Shown: positions 52,377 through 60,839, numbered from the stretch's first letter. The stretch: DNA of 64,000 bases from Paenibacillus cellulosilyticus (GCF_003182255.1 NZ_QGTQ01000002.1:482767-546766), one strand, 5' to 3'. A program made the numbers and translations. Notes: generated by a model not told the origin, from the sequence alone.

Positions 52377-53719
52377 GTAAGCAGGCCGCACGTCAAAGAC
52401 GTAAGCGGCGGGCGGCCTCTCACGCTCGGAAGGGCTCTCGCGCTCGTTCCCGGCGCGGCATAGCAGTACGTAAGAGCGGGCGGGCACGACGCCGTTATAC
52501 GAGCAGCAACCGCCGTCTGAGAGCTGGCGGCGGTTCGGCGTCTTCCCGGCATGCGCTTCAGCAGCTGCCTGTAGAGCCTCCCGCTCTGCTGCCTCCTGTG
52601 CCGGAAGGAATGCCCGGCGTACAGCTCGTCGGCTTCAACCGTTCGGACTCCGGGCTTGGCGAGGCCTGCCGCCTCCAGGCAGCCTCCCTTATAAGCGCTG
52701 CTGTCCCAACCTCGATCATGAGCTGTGATTCGTTATCGATGGGGAATGCGACGGATTTCAGTCTCGCCCATTTAGAGATTCCTACTCCCGTACACAAATG
52801 TACGATTCTGCAATTCAATCCCGACTATATGCCTCATGTGCTTGGACGTCTTGGACATCAGCTCGTGGAGCGTAAATATACGATTGGCTACTGGCACTGG
52901 GAGATGACTGATATCCCGGACAATTGGGCAGACAGCTGGCCTTACGTACGCGAAATTTGGACACCTTCCCGATTCGTACGAGATGTCATCGCTGCGAGGA
53001 GCCCTGTACCCGTCTTAACACTGCCTTACGGCATAAGCGCCCCATCAACGGGCATAGAGCCGCATACACGTGCGATGTTCGGCCTACCGGAGAACAGCTT
53101 CTTATTCCTCACGATGTTCGATACGCATAGCTTCATTGAACGCAAAAACCCGATGGGTACGCTTAACGCTTTTCTACAAGCGTTCGGAGCATTGAACCCA
53201 TCGGTCGGACTCGTCTTAAAGGCCAATCATGCAGGCGCTGGAGGAGCGACATTGGAGCTGTTAAAGCAGAGGCTCGCCGGCTGCCACAATGTGTATTGGA
53301 TCGAAGCGCCGATGACTCGCCAGCAAACAGCTGGCCTGATCGAATGCTGCGATGCCTATGTTTCACTGCACCGAGCCGAGGGCTTCGGCCTTGCGATTGC
53401 AGAAGCGATGGCTAAGGGCAAGCCTGTCATCGCGACGGACTGGTCCGGCAACACCGACTTCTTAAATGCTCATAACGGCTGTCCCGTTCGCTATACGCTT
53501 GTGTCTAACCCCGTAACCGTCGGCCCTTATCAAGCTGGCAGCTGGTGGGCTGAGCCCGATCTTCGCCAAGCCTCAAACCTCATGCAGCAGCTCGTAATCG
53601 ACCGCAGATTGGGCCAGCGGCTCGGCGCTGCCGCCGCGCAGACGATAGCCTCTCGCTACAACCCCGCCGCTCTCGGCGCGGCTATGCGAAATCGGCTAAT
53701 GGAGATTGGTGTATTGTGA
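52373..53719 (+). CDS. Family 4 glycosyltransferase with Arg-rich N-terminal tail
   Basis: A 448-residue GT-B enzyme. Residues 1-60 are Arg/Ser/Ala rich (QRRKRRAASHARKG, RARSRRGIAVRKSGRARRR). They are followed by GFNRSDSGLGEACRLQAASL and by GYWHWEMTDIPDNWADSWPY. The nucleotide-binding half has SLHRAEGFGLAIAEAMAKGK with the E-x7-E motif. It is coupled to the previous glycosyltransferase by an ATGA overlap. Both tails are basic and dispensable-looking, and both genes probably build one glycan. A terminator-like stem follows at 53740-53776. Confidence 0.9.
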   Translation: MSKQAARQRRKRRAASHARKGSRARSRRGIAVRKSGRARRRYTSSNRRLRAGGGSASSRHALQQLPVEPPALLPPVPEGMPGVQLVGFNRSDSGLGEACRLQAASLISAAVPTSIMSCDSLSMGNATDFSLAHLEIPTPVHKCTILQFNPDYMPHVLGRLGHQLVERKYTIGYWHWEMTDIPDNWADSWPYVREIWTPSRFVRDVIAARSPVPVLTLPYGISAPSTGIEPHTRAMFGLPENSFLFLTMFDTHSFIERKNPMGTLNAFLQAFGALNPSVGLVLKANHAGAGGATLELLKQRLAGCHNVYWIEAPMTRQQTAGLIECCDAYVSLHRAEGFGLAIAEAMAKGKPVIATDWSGNTDFLNAHNGCPVRYTLVSNPVTVGPYQAGSWWAEPDLRQASNLMQQLVIDRRLGQRLGAAAAQTIASRYNPAALGAAMRNRLMEIGVL

Positions 53720-53739
53720 GTGATGTTCCGTACATGCAC

Positions 53740-53776
53740 AAGCCGCCTGCGTTCCATAAACGTAGGCGGCTTAAAT
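53740..53776 (+). terminator. Weak terminator after the glycosyltransferase operon
   Basis: The AAGCCGCCTGCGT / ACGTAGGCGGCTT stem with a seven-base loop; the tail AAATAG is poor in U, so efficiency is uncertain. Confidence 0.6.
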
Positions 53777-53807
53777 AGTTGAATGGTCGTCAGTTGGTAT
53801 TAGTCAA

Positions 53808-53966
53808 TTAGACGATTTTAACATCTCTAATCCGCCACCATTGGAATGGCAGACGATTAGCGTATTCTAATGGATCTCCCCACTGCCTGCCGCCGTTGTC
53901 GGCCGGTTGGTATTGTACTTTTATGTACTCTATCCGATAATCAGCAGTCGGCAGAAGAAGTAACAA
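53808..53966 (-). pseudogene. Probable gene remnant truncated by repeat D
   Basis: The minus strand from about 53965 to the stop at 53808 reads like protein (YRIEYIKVQYQPADNGG, then RQWGDPLEYANRLPFQWW). There is no start codon with a ribosome site, and upstream the frame runs straight into repeat copy D. It is best explained as the 3' end of a gene whose 5' part was lost. The parent family is not recognised. Confidence 0.4.
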
Positions 53967-54142
53967 ACGCTCGAACAAAAGCTTGCCCCAAGGGGCACGC
54001 GACTCCCAGCACACAGCCACTCACATTCGCCTCTGTCCCGCCGCCATCCCCTTCCGGGGTCCAGGGGACGGGAGTCCCCTGGGGTCCTCCCTAGCAGGGA
54101 GGATTTAGGTGGGTAGAGTTCCTGAGGATTTAGGTGGGTAGA
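53967..54142 (+). repeat. Composite hairpin repeat, copy D (short form)
   Basis: The plus-strand counterpart of copy C. It reads AAAAGCTTGCCCCAAGGGGC, ACGCGACTCCCAGCA, a spacer, the perfect stem CCAGGGGAC-GGGA-GTCCCCTGG, and CCTCCCT-AGC-AGGGAGG. AGGATTTAGGTGGGTAGA then occurs twice (54100-54117 and 54125-54142). It lies between the gene remnant and the CAP-gene terminator. Confidence 0.75.
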
Positions 54143-54150
54143 AATTTTTA

Positions 54151-54188
54151 ACAAAAAAAGACGCCGCAGGTACACCCTGCAGCGCCGT
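54151..54188 (-). terminator. Terminator after the CAP-domain gene
   Basis: ACGGCGCTGCAGG and CCTGCGGCGTC arms on the minus strand followed by seven U. Confidence 0.85.
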
Positions 54189-54205
54189 TCTTCATTATAT
54201 AAGCA

Positions 54206-54952
54206 TTAGCCCGTGAACTCTTGTACCCATTCGCCGTTGTAGTAACCGACGCCGATTTTCGTATAGTTCGCGCTCAGAATATTTGCTTTATGACCGGCAC
54301 TGTTCATCCACGCAGTCATAACTTCTTGCGGCGTCTTCTGGCCGGATGCGATATTCTCACCTGCATACGAGTATTTCACGCCATACGAGGTCATCATATC
54401 GAATGGCGAGCCGTACGTTGGCGACGTGTGGCTGAAGTAGTTGTTAACAGACATATCCTTCGCCTTATCGTTCGCAACCGTCGTCAGAAGAGAATCACTC
54501 GTCAGGGCAGACAAGCCCGCCTTCGCGCGCTCTTGGTTCACAAGCGTCACAACTTGCTGTGCATATGCACTTGTGCTCGTGTTCGTTCCCGTACTAGTGC
54601 CCGTTCCTCCCGTCGACGTACCGGTGCTTGGATTCGTCGTCGTAGTCGTGCCGCTGCCTGTTCCCGTGCTTGGTTGCGTCGTTGTCGTCGTGCCGCTGCC
54701 CGTTCCCGTGCTCGGATTCGTTACCGTCACTGTACCTTGACCGATTTGGTTCCAAATCGAGTTCCAATCTATCGTTATCCCGTATTGGGCTGCGAGCTTG
54801 TTCAGCTCCGTGCTGTTGTTCGTTACAATGGTTTTGAACTGTGTCGGATTAATTGTAGCAGCGGAAGCTTGGCCTGCTGCTCCGATACCAGCGAACGCCA
54901 TCCCAGCGATAACGGCGCCAACGACAGTCTTGCGAATATATTGCTTGTACAT
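54206..54952 (-). CDS. Secreted CAP (SCP/PR1-like) domain protein
   Basis: A 248-residue exported protein of the YkwD type. The signal peptide is MYKQYIRKTVVGAVIAGMAF...SAA. A short N-terminal domain (FKTIVTNNSTELNKLAAQYG) precedes a Thr/Gly/Ser linker with imperfect repeats (PSTGTGSGTTTTT twice and variants). The CAP domain follows: VVTLVNQERAKAGLSALTSD, FSHTSPTYGSPFDMM, YAGENIASG, WMNSAGHKANIL and KIGVGYYNGEWVQ. ATG 54952 is eight bases after GGGAGG. It is common in spore-formers; the enzymatic role is unclear. Confidence 0.92.
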   Translation of the reverse strand: MYKQYIRKTVVGAVIAGMAFAGIGAAGQASAATINPTQFKTIVTNNSTELNKLAAQYGITIDWNSIWNQIGQGTVTVTNPSTGTGSGTTTTTQPSTGTGSGTTTTTNPSTGTSTGGTGTSTGTNTSTSAYAQQVVTLVNQERAKAGLSALTSDSLLTTVANDKAKDMSVNNYFSHTSPTYGSPFDMMTSYGVKYSYAGENIASGQKTPQEVMTAWMNSAGHKANILSANYTKIGVGYYNGEWVQEFTG

Positions 54953-55119
54953 GCATTCGTCCTCCCGGATATAAAATGTCATTTCGAGGAAAGCATCGCG
55001 CTTCCTCTCGATGCCACTCATCTTATCACGGGGAGAGAGGACAATCATGACTCAGATACTGGAAAAGATTAGAGCATTCTCACCGAATGCTCATTGTTTT
55101 CAGACTCATTCTCATCGAA

Positions 55120-55893
55120 TTAGCCTTTGAATGTGCAGTAAAGATCAACAACCTCGCGCCCGCCTTGGAACATCGCCATCAGCTGTTCAAAGCTGGTTAA
55201 TCTTGGCGCCGTATAGTTAAAGTCGAGAATATACAGGTTTGGATACAATTTACTCAGCGCATTGTAGAGCTCGCGCGGCTCCTCGTCGAAAATGGTACGC
55301 TGTGCCGTCGGATTAAACTCGACGATCAAGTCAGGTTTATACAGAGCAATCGTTCTCTCCATCCCTTTCAGGGCTGGAACCTCCGCACCTTCCACATCCA
55401 GCTTAATCAGATCAAGCTTCGACAGCATCCGCTCTCTCGTCCAATCATCGATACGGACGCATTGGACCGTCTCCTGATGACCACGCGCTGCATGCTCGGT
55501 CGTAATATGCGACCAGCCGCCGCCAAAATCAATATAGGAGAACTGCATCTCCGTATTTTTGTCGAACACGCCAAGCTTCAGCGGTTCGATGTTCCCTCTA
55601 TTATTTTGTTTTACATTATAGGTCAAGAAATTGAAATTCGCCTCTGATGGCTCAAAAGCATATACCTTGCCCTGCGACGCATAAGTGCTCATCCCGAGCG
55701 AGATCGCACCAATATTCGCACCAATGTCTAGACAAATTGCATTCGGCCGTACGATGTTGCGAAGTGCATTCATGATATGAGGCTCGTAATAGCCGCCGCC
55801 CTTCTCAATTCCTGCCAAAATCATATCCTCGTCATTCGAGCTGAGCGCATATGGATGTGAAAAATTCGGCATCCGAAGCCATGTCGTCTTCAT
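55120..55893 (-). CDS. FkbM family methyltransferase
   Basis: A 257-residue SAM-dependent O-methyltransferase. SAM-binding residues are in CLDIGANIGAISLGMSTYAS, AFEPSEANFNFLTYNVKQNN and LIKLDVEGAEVPALKGMER, the classic FkbM triad. Members often methylate sugar hydroxyls in surface glycans. The ATG at 55893 follows GGAGGGA. It is 20 bases after the small gene at 55914, in one operon. It fits the glycan theme of this region. Confidence 0.9.
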   Translation of the reverse strand: MKTTWLRMPNFSHPYALSSNDEDMILAGIEKGGGYYEPHIMNALRNIVRPNAICLDIGANIGAISLGMSTYASQGKVYAFEPSEANFNFLTYNVKQNNRGNIEPLKLGVFDKNTEMQFSYIDFGGGWSHITTEHAARGHQETVQCVRIDDWTRERMLSKLDLIKLDVEGAEVPALKGMERTIALYKPDLIVEFNPTAQRTIFDEEPRELYNALSKLYPNLYILDFNYTAPRLTSFEQLMAMFQGGREVVDLYCTFKG

Positions 55894-55913
55894 CTCATAA
55901 TCCCTCCTGATAG

Positions 55914-56294
55914 TTATGAAGTAGATGCCTCATACCAATAGATCGGCCCATTAATAATGGCACGTCTGCCAACCGACACTGCATTCATGTAGTACGTATA
56001 AGTTCCTGCCTGTGGAATTGCTATGTCACAATCCATTGACATCATCGCATTGGTGTGGCACATCTCCGAATCACGGAACAATTCATGGCCTCCACCTGAT
56101 GACTCCCGGATGACGATCTCCATCTCGCCTAGATCAGCAGTGTGCGGCTTACTCCAGCCAATCTCGAAGGCAAGACGCACGAGACAGTTCGGCTTCTTCG
56201 TCGTTACGGTCAACTTCGCAATGGGTACCTCCCAATCAGTGAGCAGAAAAGGTACGATTTGATGCTTTTCTATCCGATAACCCGCCTTCTTCAT
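55914..56294 (-). CDS. Hypothetical beta-rich protein beside the FkbM gene
   Basis: A 126-residue protein with no signal peptide. It starts MKKAGYRIEKHQIVPFLLTD and alternates strands such as IAKLTVTTKKPNCLVRLAFE and AGTYTYYMNAVSVGRRAII, ending GPIYWYEAS. The pattern suggests a jelly-roll or C1q-like sandwich, as seen in some spore-surface proteins, but no family is certain. The ATG at 56294 is preceded by AGGAGAGG-like sequence. It is co-transcribed with the FkbM methyltransferase and may be its target or partner. Confidence 0.65.
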   Translation of the reverse strand: MKKAGYRIEKHQIVPFLLTDWEVPIAKLTVTTKKPNCLVRLAFEIGWSKPHTADLGEMEIVIRESSGGGHELFRDSEMCHTNAMMSMDCDIAIPQAGTYTYYMNAVSVGRRAIINGPIYWYEASTS

Positions 56295-56431
56295 CTTCTG
56301 CCCCTATCTCCTCTCCTCCGTAAATCAACAAACTAATCGTTCTATTATATGAACGATAGAGTTCGCCCGTACGGGCGATCAATCGCATTCATAGAATAGA
56401 GAAAGAAGATTAAGAAAGAGTGGAGATGCGC

Positions 56432-57058
56432 ATGGAGCTTCACGAAATAGCAGGACAATACGATGCCATATTTAGTCTCGGCATGAACTGCCTCCCTGCA
56501 ATTCAACTAGAACGCAACGGGATTCGGCCGTACACAGGAGTGCTGGATTGGGTAGATGTTGTCCATCTGCCGAATGTTACCCGGATGATTCGGAGCCGAT
56601 TCTCCAATTTCGCCTTACAGCACAATCTGGTTTACCAAACGACACTCAACAATTTCATCCTCCTTCGAGACGTCGCCAACGACATGATTATCGTCCACGA
56701 CTTCCCTTACCCTCGCAATACACCCACACATTGGCCCGACTACGATGCGTTCCGTACCAAGATGGATCGTCGGATTGCGCGTTTTTTGACCAAAGCCGCC
56801 AGCGCACGCCGCATCCTTTTTGTTCGTACAGGAGGACTGCCAGAGGAAGCACTTGAGCTGGAGCAAGCGTTAGCGTCGATTGTAACAGGAGAGTTCCACG
56901 TCCTGCTCGTGAATCACAATCCTGTTTCCACCCTCGTTGAGAACCACTGGCCGCTCCCACATACATGCGGTATCATGCTGCCGGATAACCCCGATATTTG
57001 GAGAACAAACGACTCCTATTGGCAGCAACTTTTACAAAATGTTAAATATAAACCTTAA
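56432..57058 (+). CDS. DUF1796 family putative cysteine peptidase
   Basis: A 208-residue protein with the DUF1796 signature near the N-terminus, FSLGMNCLPAIQLERNGIRP and DWVDVVHLP. The SLGxxC Cys and DW motif are preserved. The later RRILFVRTGGLPEEALELEQ resembles the second conserved block with a possible His/Asp partner at VNHNP. Peptidase activity has been proposed but not shown. ATG 56432 is chosen, with GGAG six bases ahead; ATG 56426 is possible. It is divergent from the FkbM pair. Confidence 0.78.
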   Translation: MELHEIAGQYDAIFSLGMNCLPAIQLERNGIRPYTGVLDWVDVVHLPNVTRMIRSRFSNFALQHNLVYQTTLNNFILLRDVANDMIIVHDFPYPRNTPTHWPDYDAFRTKMDRRIARFLTKAASARRILFVRTGGLPEEALELEQALASIVTGEFHVLLVNHNPVSTLVENHWPLPHTCGIMLPDNPDIWRTNDSYWQQLLQNVKYKP

Positions 57059-57222
57059 GTGTCAGCGATCTACAATTTTTCCCATTATTCAGACCTAAGG
57101 CCTATCTTTTTTTGAGAGAATAGTGATACTATAGTTGTCAAATGAAGGAATTGGAGGGTGGACGTTCACTAAATCAAGAAGCTCGCGACAGATGATAATC
57201 GATGAAGGAAAGGAAGAATTTG

Positions 57223-57774
57223 ATGTACAGACAAGTAGAAGACGCACACGATCTGGTGCAATTCAATAAAGTATGGGAATCTGTATGGCGTGAGAAAGGT
57301 TACGAGCTGGAATATTCCAGCAACGCACTTGCCCGCTATGTGGTCGCTTCTCCCGAAGGCCAAATTGTCGGTACATCCGAGATTAAGCCCTATGTCCTAG
57401 GTCAAAGCGCTATTGATGAGATCGCCCCTTTCGCTGAACATCCTTCCATTATTGCAAACCAAGGCAGCATCGGTGAGATCGACAAGTTCGCGCTGCTCAA
57501 GCAGTTCCGCGGGCTTCACTATTCTGGTGAGCTGGTGTCGACAGCTGTACACTGCTGCAAAACATTCAATCTTAAATACTGCGTGACGCTGCTGGAGCCT
57601 GTATTTTGCCGCGCACTTCGTGTCTCGTTTCGCGTTCCGATGGAGCAAATTGCTGAGAAAACGTTCTATAAAGGTGATTATGTCATTCCAATCGTATTCG
57701 ACCTGGAGGAAATCTATCGAAATACGAATCGCTACGATTGGCTTACCCTGCCGGACCTTGCCAATGCGCGCTAA
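57223..57774 (+). CDS. Acyltransferase-like protein (GNAT/AHL-synthase-like fold)
   Basis: A 183-residue protein. MYRQVEDAHDLVQFNKVWES and LARYVVASPEGQIVGTSEIK form a GNAT-like first half. SIGEIDKFALLKQFRGLHYS then resembles the E-x-x-R/K-x-A block of autoinducer synthase and FeeM-type N-acyl amino acid synthase folds. YCVTLLEPVFCRALRVSF completes it. The acyl donor and acceptor are unknown. ATG 57223 lies close after GGAAAGGAAG. It is a single gene with a strong hairpin following. Confidence 0.65.
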   Translation: MYRQVEDAHDLVQFNKVWESVWREKGYELEYSSNALARYVVASPEGQIVGTSEIKPYVLGQSAIDEIAPFAEHPSIIANQGSIGEIDKFALLKQFRGLHYSGELVSTAVHCCKTFNLKYCVTLLEPVFCRALRVSFRVPMEQIAEKTFYKGDYVIPIVFDLEEIYRNTNRYDWLTLPDLANAR

Positions 57775-57780
57775 CTATAA

Positions 57781-57830
57781 TAAAATACGCCTTCATCTCC
57801 GCTGATGAAGCGGGTATGAAGGCGTATTTG
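57781..57830. terminator. Bidirectional terminator
   Basis: The AAATACGCCTTCAT / ATGAAGGCGTATTT arms, 14 bases each, with A/U-rich flanks between the acyltransferase-like and HNH genes. Confidence 0.87.
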
Positions 57831-57834
57831 TTCG

Positions 57835-59064
57835 TTATTCTTCTGCGTCCTCGTCCGGATCATCCGGATAAGGAAAATCGAGCTTGTCAGCTTTGAGCAG
57901 ATTGCATTCGCTGCAAGCGCACACACAGTTCATCGGAGACGACAGACCACCCTTCGACTTCGGCATCACATGGTCGATCGTATCGCCGAATTGGCCGCAG
58001 TAACGGCATACATAGTTGTCCCGCTGCAGAATAAGCAGACGGAAGTCACTCTTCGTGTACAGCTTATGAATGAGCCTTGGGTGAATGATACCCGCAGCTC
58101 CTTCCTGTACCATCCGTACCGCAATGTCCTTCTCGATCTCCGTATGCCAGCGCTTGCCTGTCTCACGCCGTCCGCGAAGCCGGATCATGCCGGTCCCCTT
58201 ATCATTCAGAATCGCAGCATCGAAAGTAAAAGGCCCTTTAAACGGCACGATCCGCTTGTTCGGCGGACGAACGGCTGGCCGCTTCGGTGCTTCGATTTCC
58301 GATATCGCCGTCTCACTCTCAGCGATCTGCTTGCTCTTACGCCGCTTACGCTTCCGTTTCCGTTTGCGCTTGACCGGATGCTCTTCTTCATCATGTTGAT
58401 GAGCCGAGTCTTGTTCTATTTCGGTTCCTTCATCTGCTGATGTCAGGATGTGCTTGGCAGTATCGCCGCCAGTGTCTTCCTTGATGCTGGAAACCGCCAC
58501 GTTTGCCGATTTCTTACTGCGGCGTCTACGTTTGCGCTTACGTTGACGCTTGCCTTGCTCGCGCTCGGCAGGTGCGTCTCCTGTAGACTCAGCAGCTAAA
58601 GCAGGATCGTGATCCTGTGCATCCGAATTCCCGCTATCCGTGCCAAGTTCGTGTTCCGTATGATCAGCCAGCTCTTCTCCAGTGGAAGGCTGCGGATCAT
58701 CCGCTTCATCCAATCCCGCTGCCAGTGCAGCTTTCTTCTTCGCTCGCTTGCCGCGTCTTCGCTTCCGCTTGTGTTTGCGCTTTGGCTCTTCGGCTGCTTC
58801 AGCTTCACTGATGACATTCACACTTACGCTTGGTTCTATCCATTCGCGTTCGGCTTCGCCCTCTCGTGCAGCGGCCTGCTCGCCGTAAAGCGCTTGCGCT
58901 GCGGTCGACTCCGCAGGCCCCTCACCTAATGCACGCAGCCGCTTGCGCGAACGCAGGCAGGCGCGGCAAATACCGCGCCGCGTCTGTCGTCCCGACCGCT
59001 TCGGATAAGCTTCCGGCGGTTTTTCGACGCCGCAGCCGGCGCATTTTATATTCGACATGCCCAT
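57835..59064 (-). CDS. HNH endonuclease-like protein with three polybasic blocks
   Basis: A 409-residue protein. The N-terminal zinc-knuckle pair is C8-x2-C11 and C33-x2-C36. A long low-complexity middle has three Lys/Arg blocks at about residues 95-111, 171-186 and 231-246 (for example KRKRKRKRKRRKSK), separated by acidic linkers. A DNA/RNA-binding-like segment (TGMIRLRGRRETGKRWH) follows. The C-terminal HNH domain is at 353-391: CRYCG, DTIDHVMPKSKGG, NCVCACSECN. The HNH Cys and His are intact. ATG 59064 has GGAG five bases ahead. No partner methyltransferase is adjacent, so it is not an obvious restriction enzyme. Confidence 0.85.
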   Translation of the reverse strand: MGMSNIKCAGCGVEKPPEAYPKRSGRQTRRGICRACLRSRKRLRALGEGPAESTAAQALYGEQAAAREGEAEREWIEPSVSVNVISEAEAAEEPKRKHKRKRRRGKRAKKKAALAAGLDEADDPQPSTGEELADHTEHELGTDSGNSDAQDHDPALAAESTGDAPAEREQGKRQRKRKRRRRSKKSANVAVSSIKEDTGGDTAKHILTSADEGTEIEQDSAHQHDEEEHPVKRKRKRKRKRRKSKQIAESETAISEIEAPKRPAVRPPNKRIVPFKGPFTFDAAILNDKGTGMIRLRGRRETGKRWHTEIEKDIAVRMVQEGAAGIIHPRLIHKLYTKSDFRLLILQRDNYVCRYCGQFGDTIDHVMPKSKGGLSSPMNCVCACSECNLLKADKLDFPYPDDPDEDAEE

Positions 59065-59186
59065 TTCCGCTCCGTTCCTCTATGTGCTGCATGGACAAAA
59101 GCTAGTAGAAACTTTCCTTCATGTTACCCAAAATCTGCACATATCGCAAGGAATCCATGGAAATGGGCACTGCTGTTAGTCTGACG

Positions 59187-60668
59187 TTACGCTGGTGTTA
59201 TGCGGAATACGACCGGCAGTACACCTTCCGTTTCGACACCACGAATCGTCAATGCATCCTGCCCGCGCTCCCACTGTACATCGCCGTCCCAACCAAGTCG
59301 ATCGATACGCGCGATGTCTTGCTTGAACAGACCGGCAGCTTCGCCAAGCGACTCGATGACGATATCTTCGGCACCGGGATTACGGAGTGTGATCGCGTAC
59401 AGCACATGATCTTGTACCGTGAAGCGGATATCCTTGTGCGTGAATTTGTCCCGCTTGCCATCCGAGAATGCACCATCTGGCACAGCTGTCGGACCCTCCC
59501 CATAAATTGTCCAGTGCTTCGAATCATAGATCGCTTCGCCGTTTAGGGAGAGCCACTCGCCGATCGTCTCGAGCATGGCAATCTCTTCATCCGGAAGCGT
59601 GCCGTCCGCCTTCGGTCCAATGTTGAGCAGCAGCGAGCCGTTTTTGCTCACGATGTCGACCAAGTCGCTCACAATGTCTTCAACCGGCTTGTAATGCTGC
59701 TCTTTCACATAGCACCAGCTGTTATACGATACGGCCGTATCCGTCTGCCAGAATGGTTCGCGAATGCCCTTGAGCTGACCCCGCTCGACATCATAGATCG
59801 CCGTGCCCTCCGGGAAGCTTTTGTACTTGTAGTTGATCGCAACCGGCTGCTTCCGTTCTGCACCGAGGTTATAGTAATAAGAAGCGAATTGCTGTAAGTA
59901 CGGCTCGAACGCATGCTGCTGAATCCACCAGTCAAAATAAACGATGTCCGGCTCATACTTATCCGCCAGCTCGCATGTACGCGCCAGCCAATCGTCTAGG
60001 TAAGCTGCATCCGGCGGAGCCAGCGCCGGATCGTGATGGTCCTCCGGCCCGGGTGCTGCCGGACCGTAGAACGATTCGAATGCCGGATCCTGCACATCTG
60101 AAGGGAACTTGCGGCCGCCATCGAAGAACCACCAGTGCTCCGCGCGGTGACTGGATACGCCGAACTTCAAACCACGAGCGCGCGCCGCGGCGCCAAGCTC
60201 CGCAATGATGTCCTTGCGTGGCCCCATCTGCACAGCGTTCCATTCCGACAACTCGCTGCCGTACATTTGGAACCCATCATGATGCTCTGCTACAGGAATG
60301 ACATATCTCGCACCCGACTTCACGAATAGGTCCGCCCATTGATCCGCATTGAACTTCTCCGCTTTGAACATCGGAATGAAATCCTTGTAGCCAAAATCGG
60401 TGTGCGGCCCAAACGTCTCCGCGTGATGCTTCCACTCCGGTGTTCCCTCTTGGTACATGTTGCGCGAGTACCACTCATTATGGAAGGCAGGCACCGCGAA
60501 CAAGCCCCAGTGGATAAAAATACCGAACTTCGCCCGCTCGTACCATTCCGGTACTTGGAACTGCTTCAGCGACTCCCAATTCGGCTGGAATGGCCCTTGC
60601 TCCGATACTTGTCGCGCCTGCGATAGAATGGACTGCTGTTTCGATTGCTGCTGCTCCGATAGCTTCAT
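59187..60668 (-). CDS. Alpha-L-fucosidase (GH29)
   Basis: A 493-residue retaining fucosidase with no signal peptide, thus intracellular. GH29 features are EWYERAKFGIFIHWGLFAVP, the substrate His pair in YVIPVAEHHDGFQMYGSELS and GLKFGVSSHRAEHWW. The nucleophile region is PDIVYFDWWIQQ with Asp, and LNIGPKADGTLPDEE follows. The N-terminal Gln/Ser-rich helix is short. ATG 60668 is 12 bases after AGGAGG. It is monocistronic here; released fucose could be oxidised by the cluster at 41-45 kb. Confidence 0.93.
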   Translation of the reverse strand: MKLSEQQQSKQQSILSQARQVSEQGPFQPNWESLKQFQVPEWYERAKFGIFIHWGLFAVPAFHNEWYSRNMYQEGTPEWKHHAETFGPHTDFGYKDFIPMFKAEKFNADQWADLFVKSGARYVIPVAEHHDGFQMYGSELSEWNAVQMGPRKDIIAELGAAARARGLKFGVSSHRAEHWWFFDGGRKFPSDVQDPAFESFYGPAAPGPEDHHDPALAPPDAAYLDDWLARTCELADKYEPDIVYFDWWIQQHAFEPYLQQFASYYYNLGAERKQPVAINYKYKSFPEGTAIYDVERGQLKGIREPFWQTDTAVSYNSWCYVKEQHYKPVEDIVSDLVDIVSKNGSLLLNIGPKADGTLPDEEIAMLETIGEWLSLNGEAIYDSKHWTIYGEGPTAVPDGAFSDGKRDKFTHKDIRFTVQDHVLYAITLRNPGAEDIVIESLGEAAGLFKQDIARIDRLGWDGDVQWERGQDALTIRGVETEGVLPVVFRITPA

Positions 60669-60839
60669 ATCGTCTTCAAACCTCCTGCGTGCATGATAGA
60701 TAATGGATAGCCTCATTATATCCACTCGTCCTATGCTTCCGACAGCAGCATTCGTTGCAGAAGGTTGTCCGATATTGATATCTGAATAAGAAATAGCCCC
60801 AGCCACGTATTATTGATCTGGGACTGCTATCTGCTTATT

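Noticed and set aside
57835-59064. Restriction-modification or homing endonuclease system
   Set aside because: The HNH gene has no methyltransferase or specificity partner and no interrupted target gene nearby.
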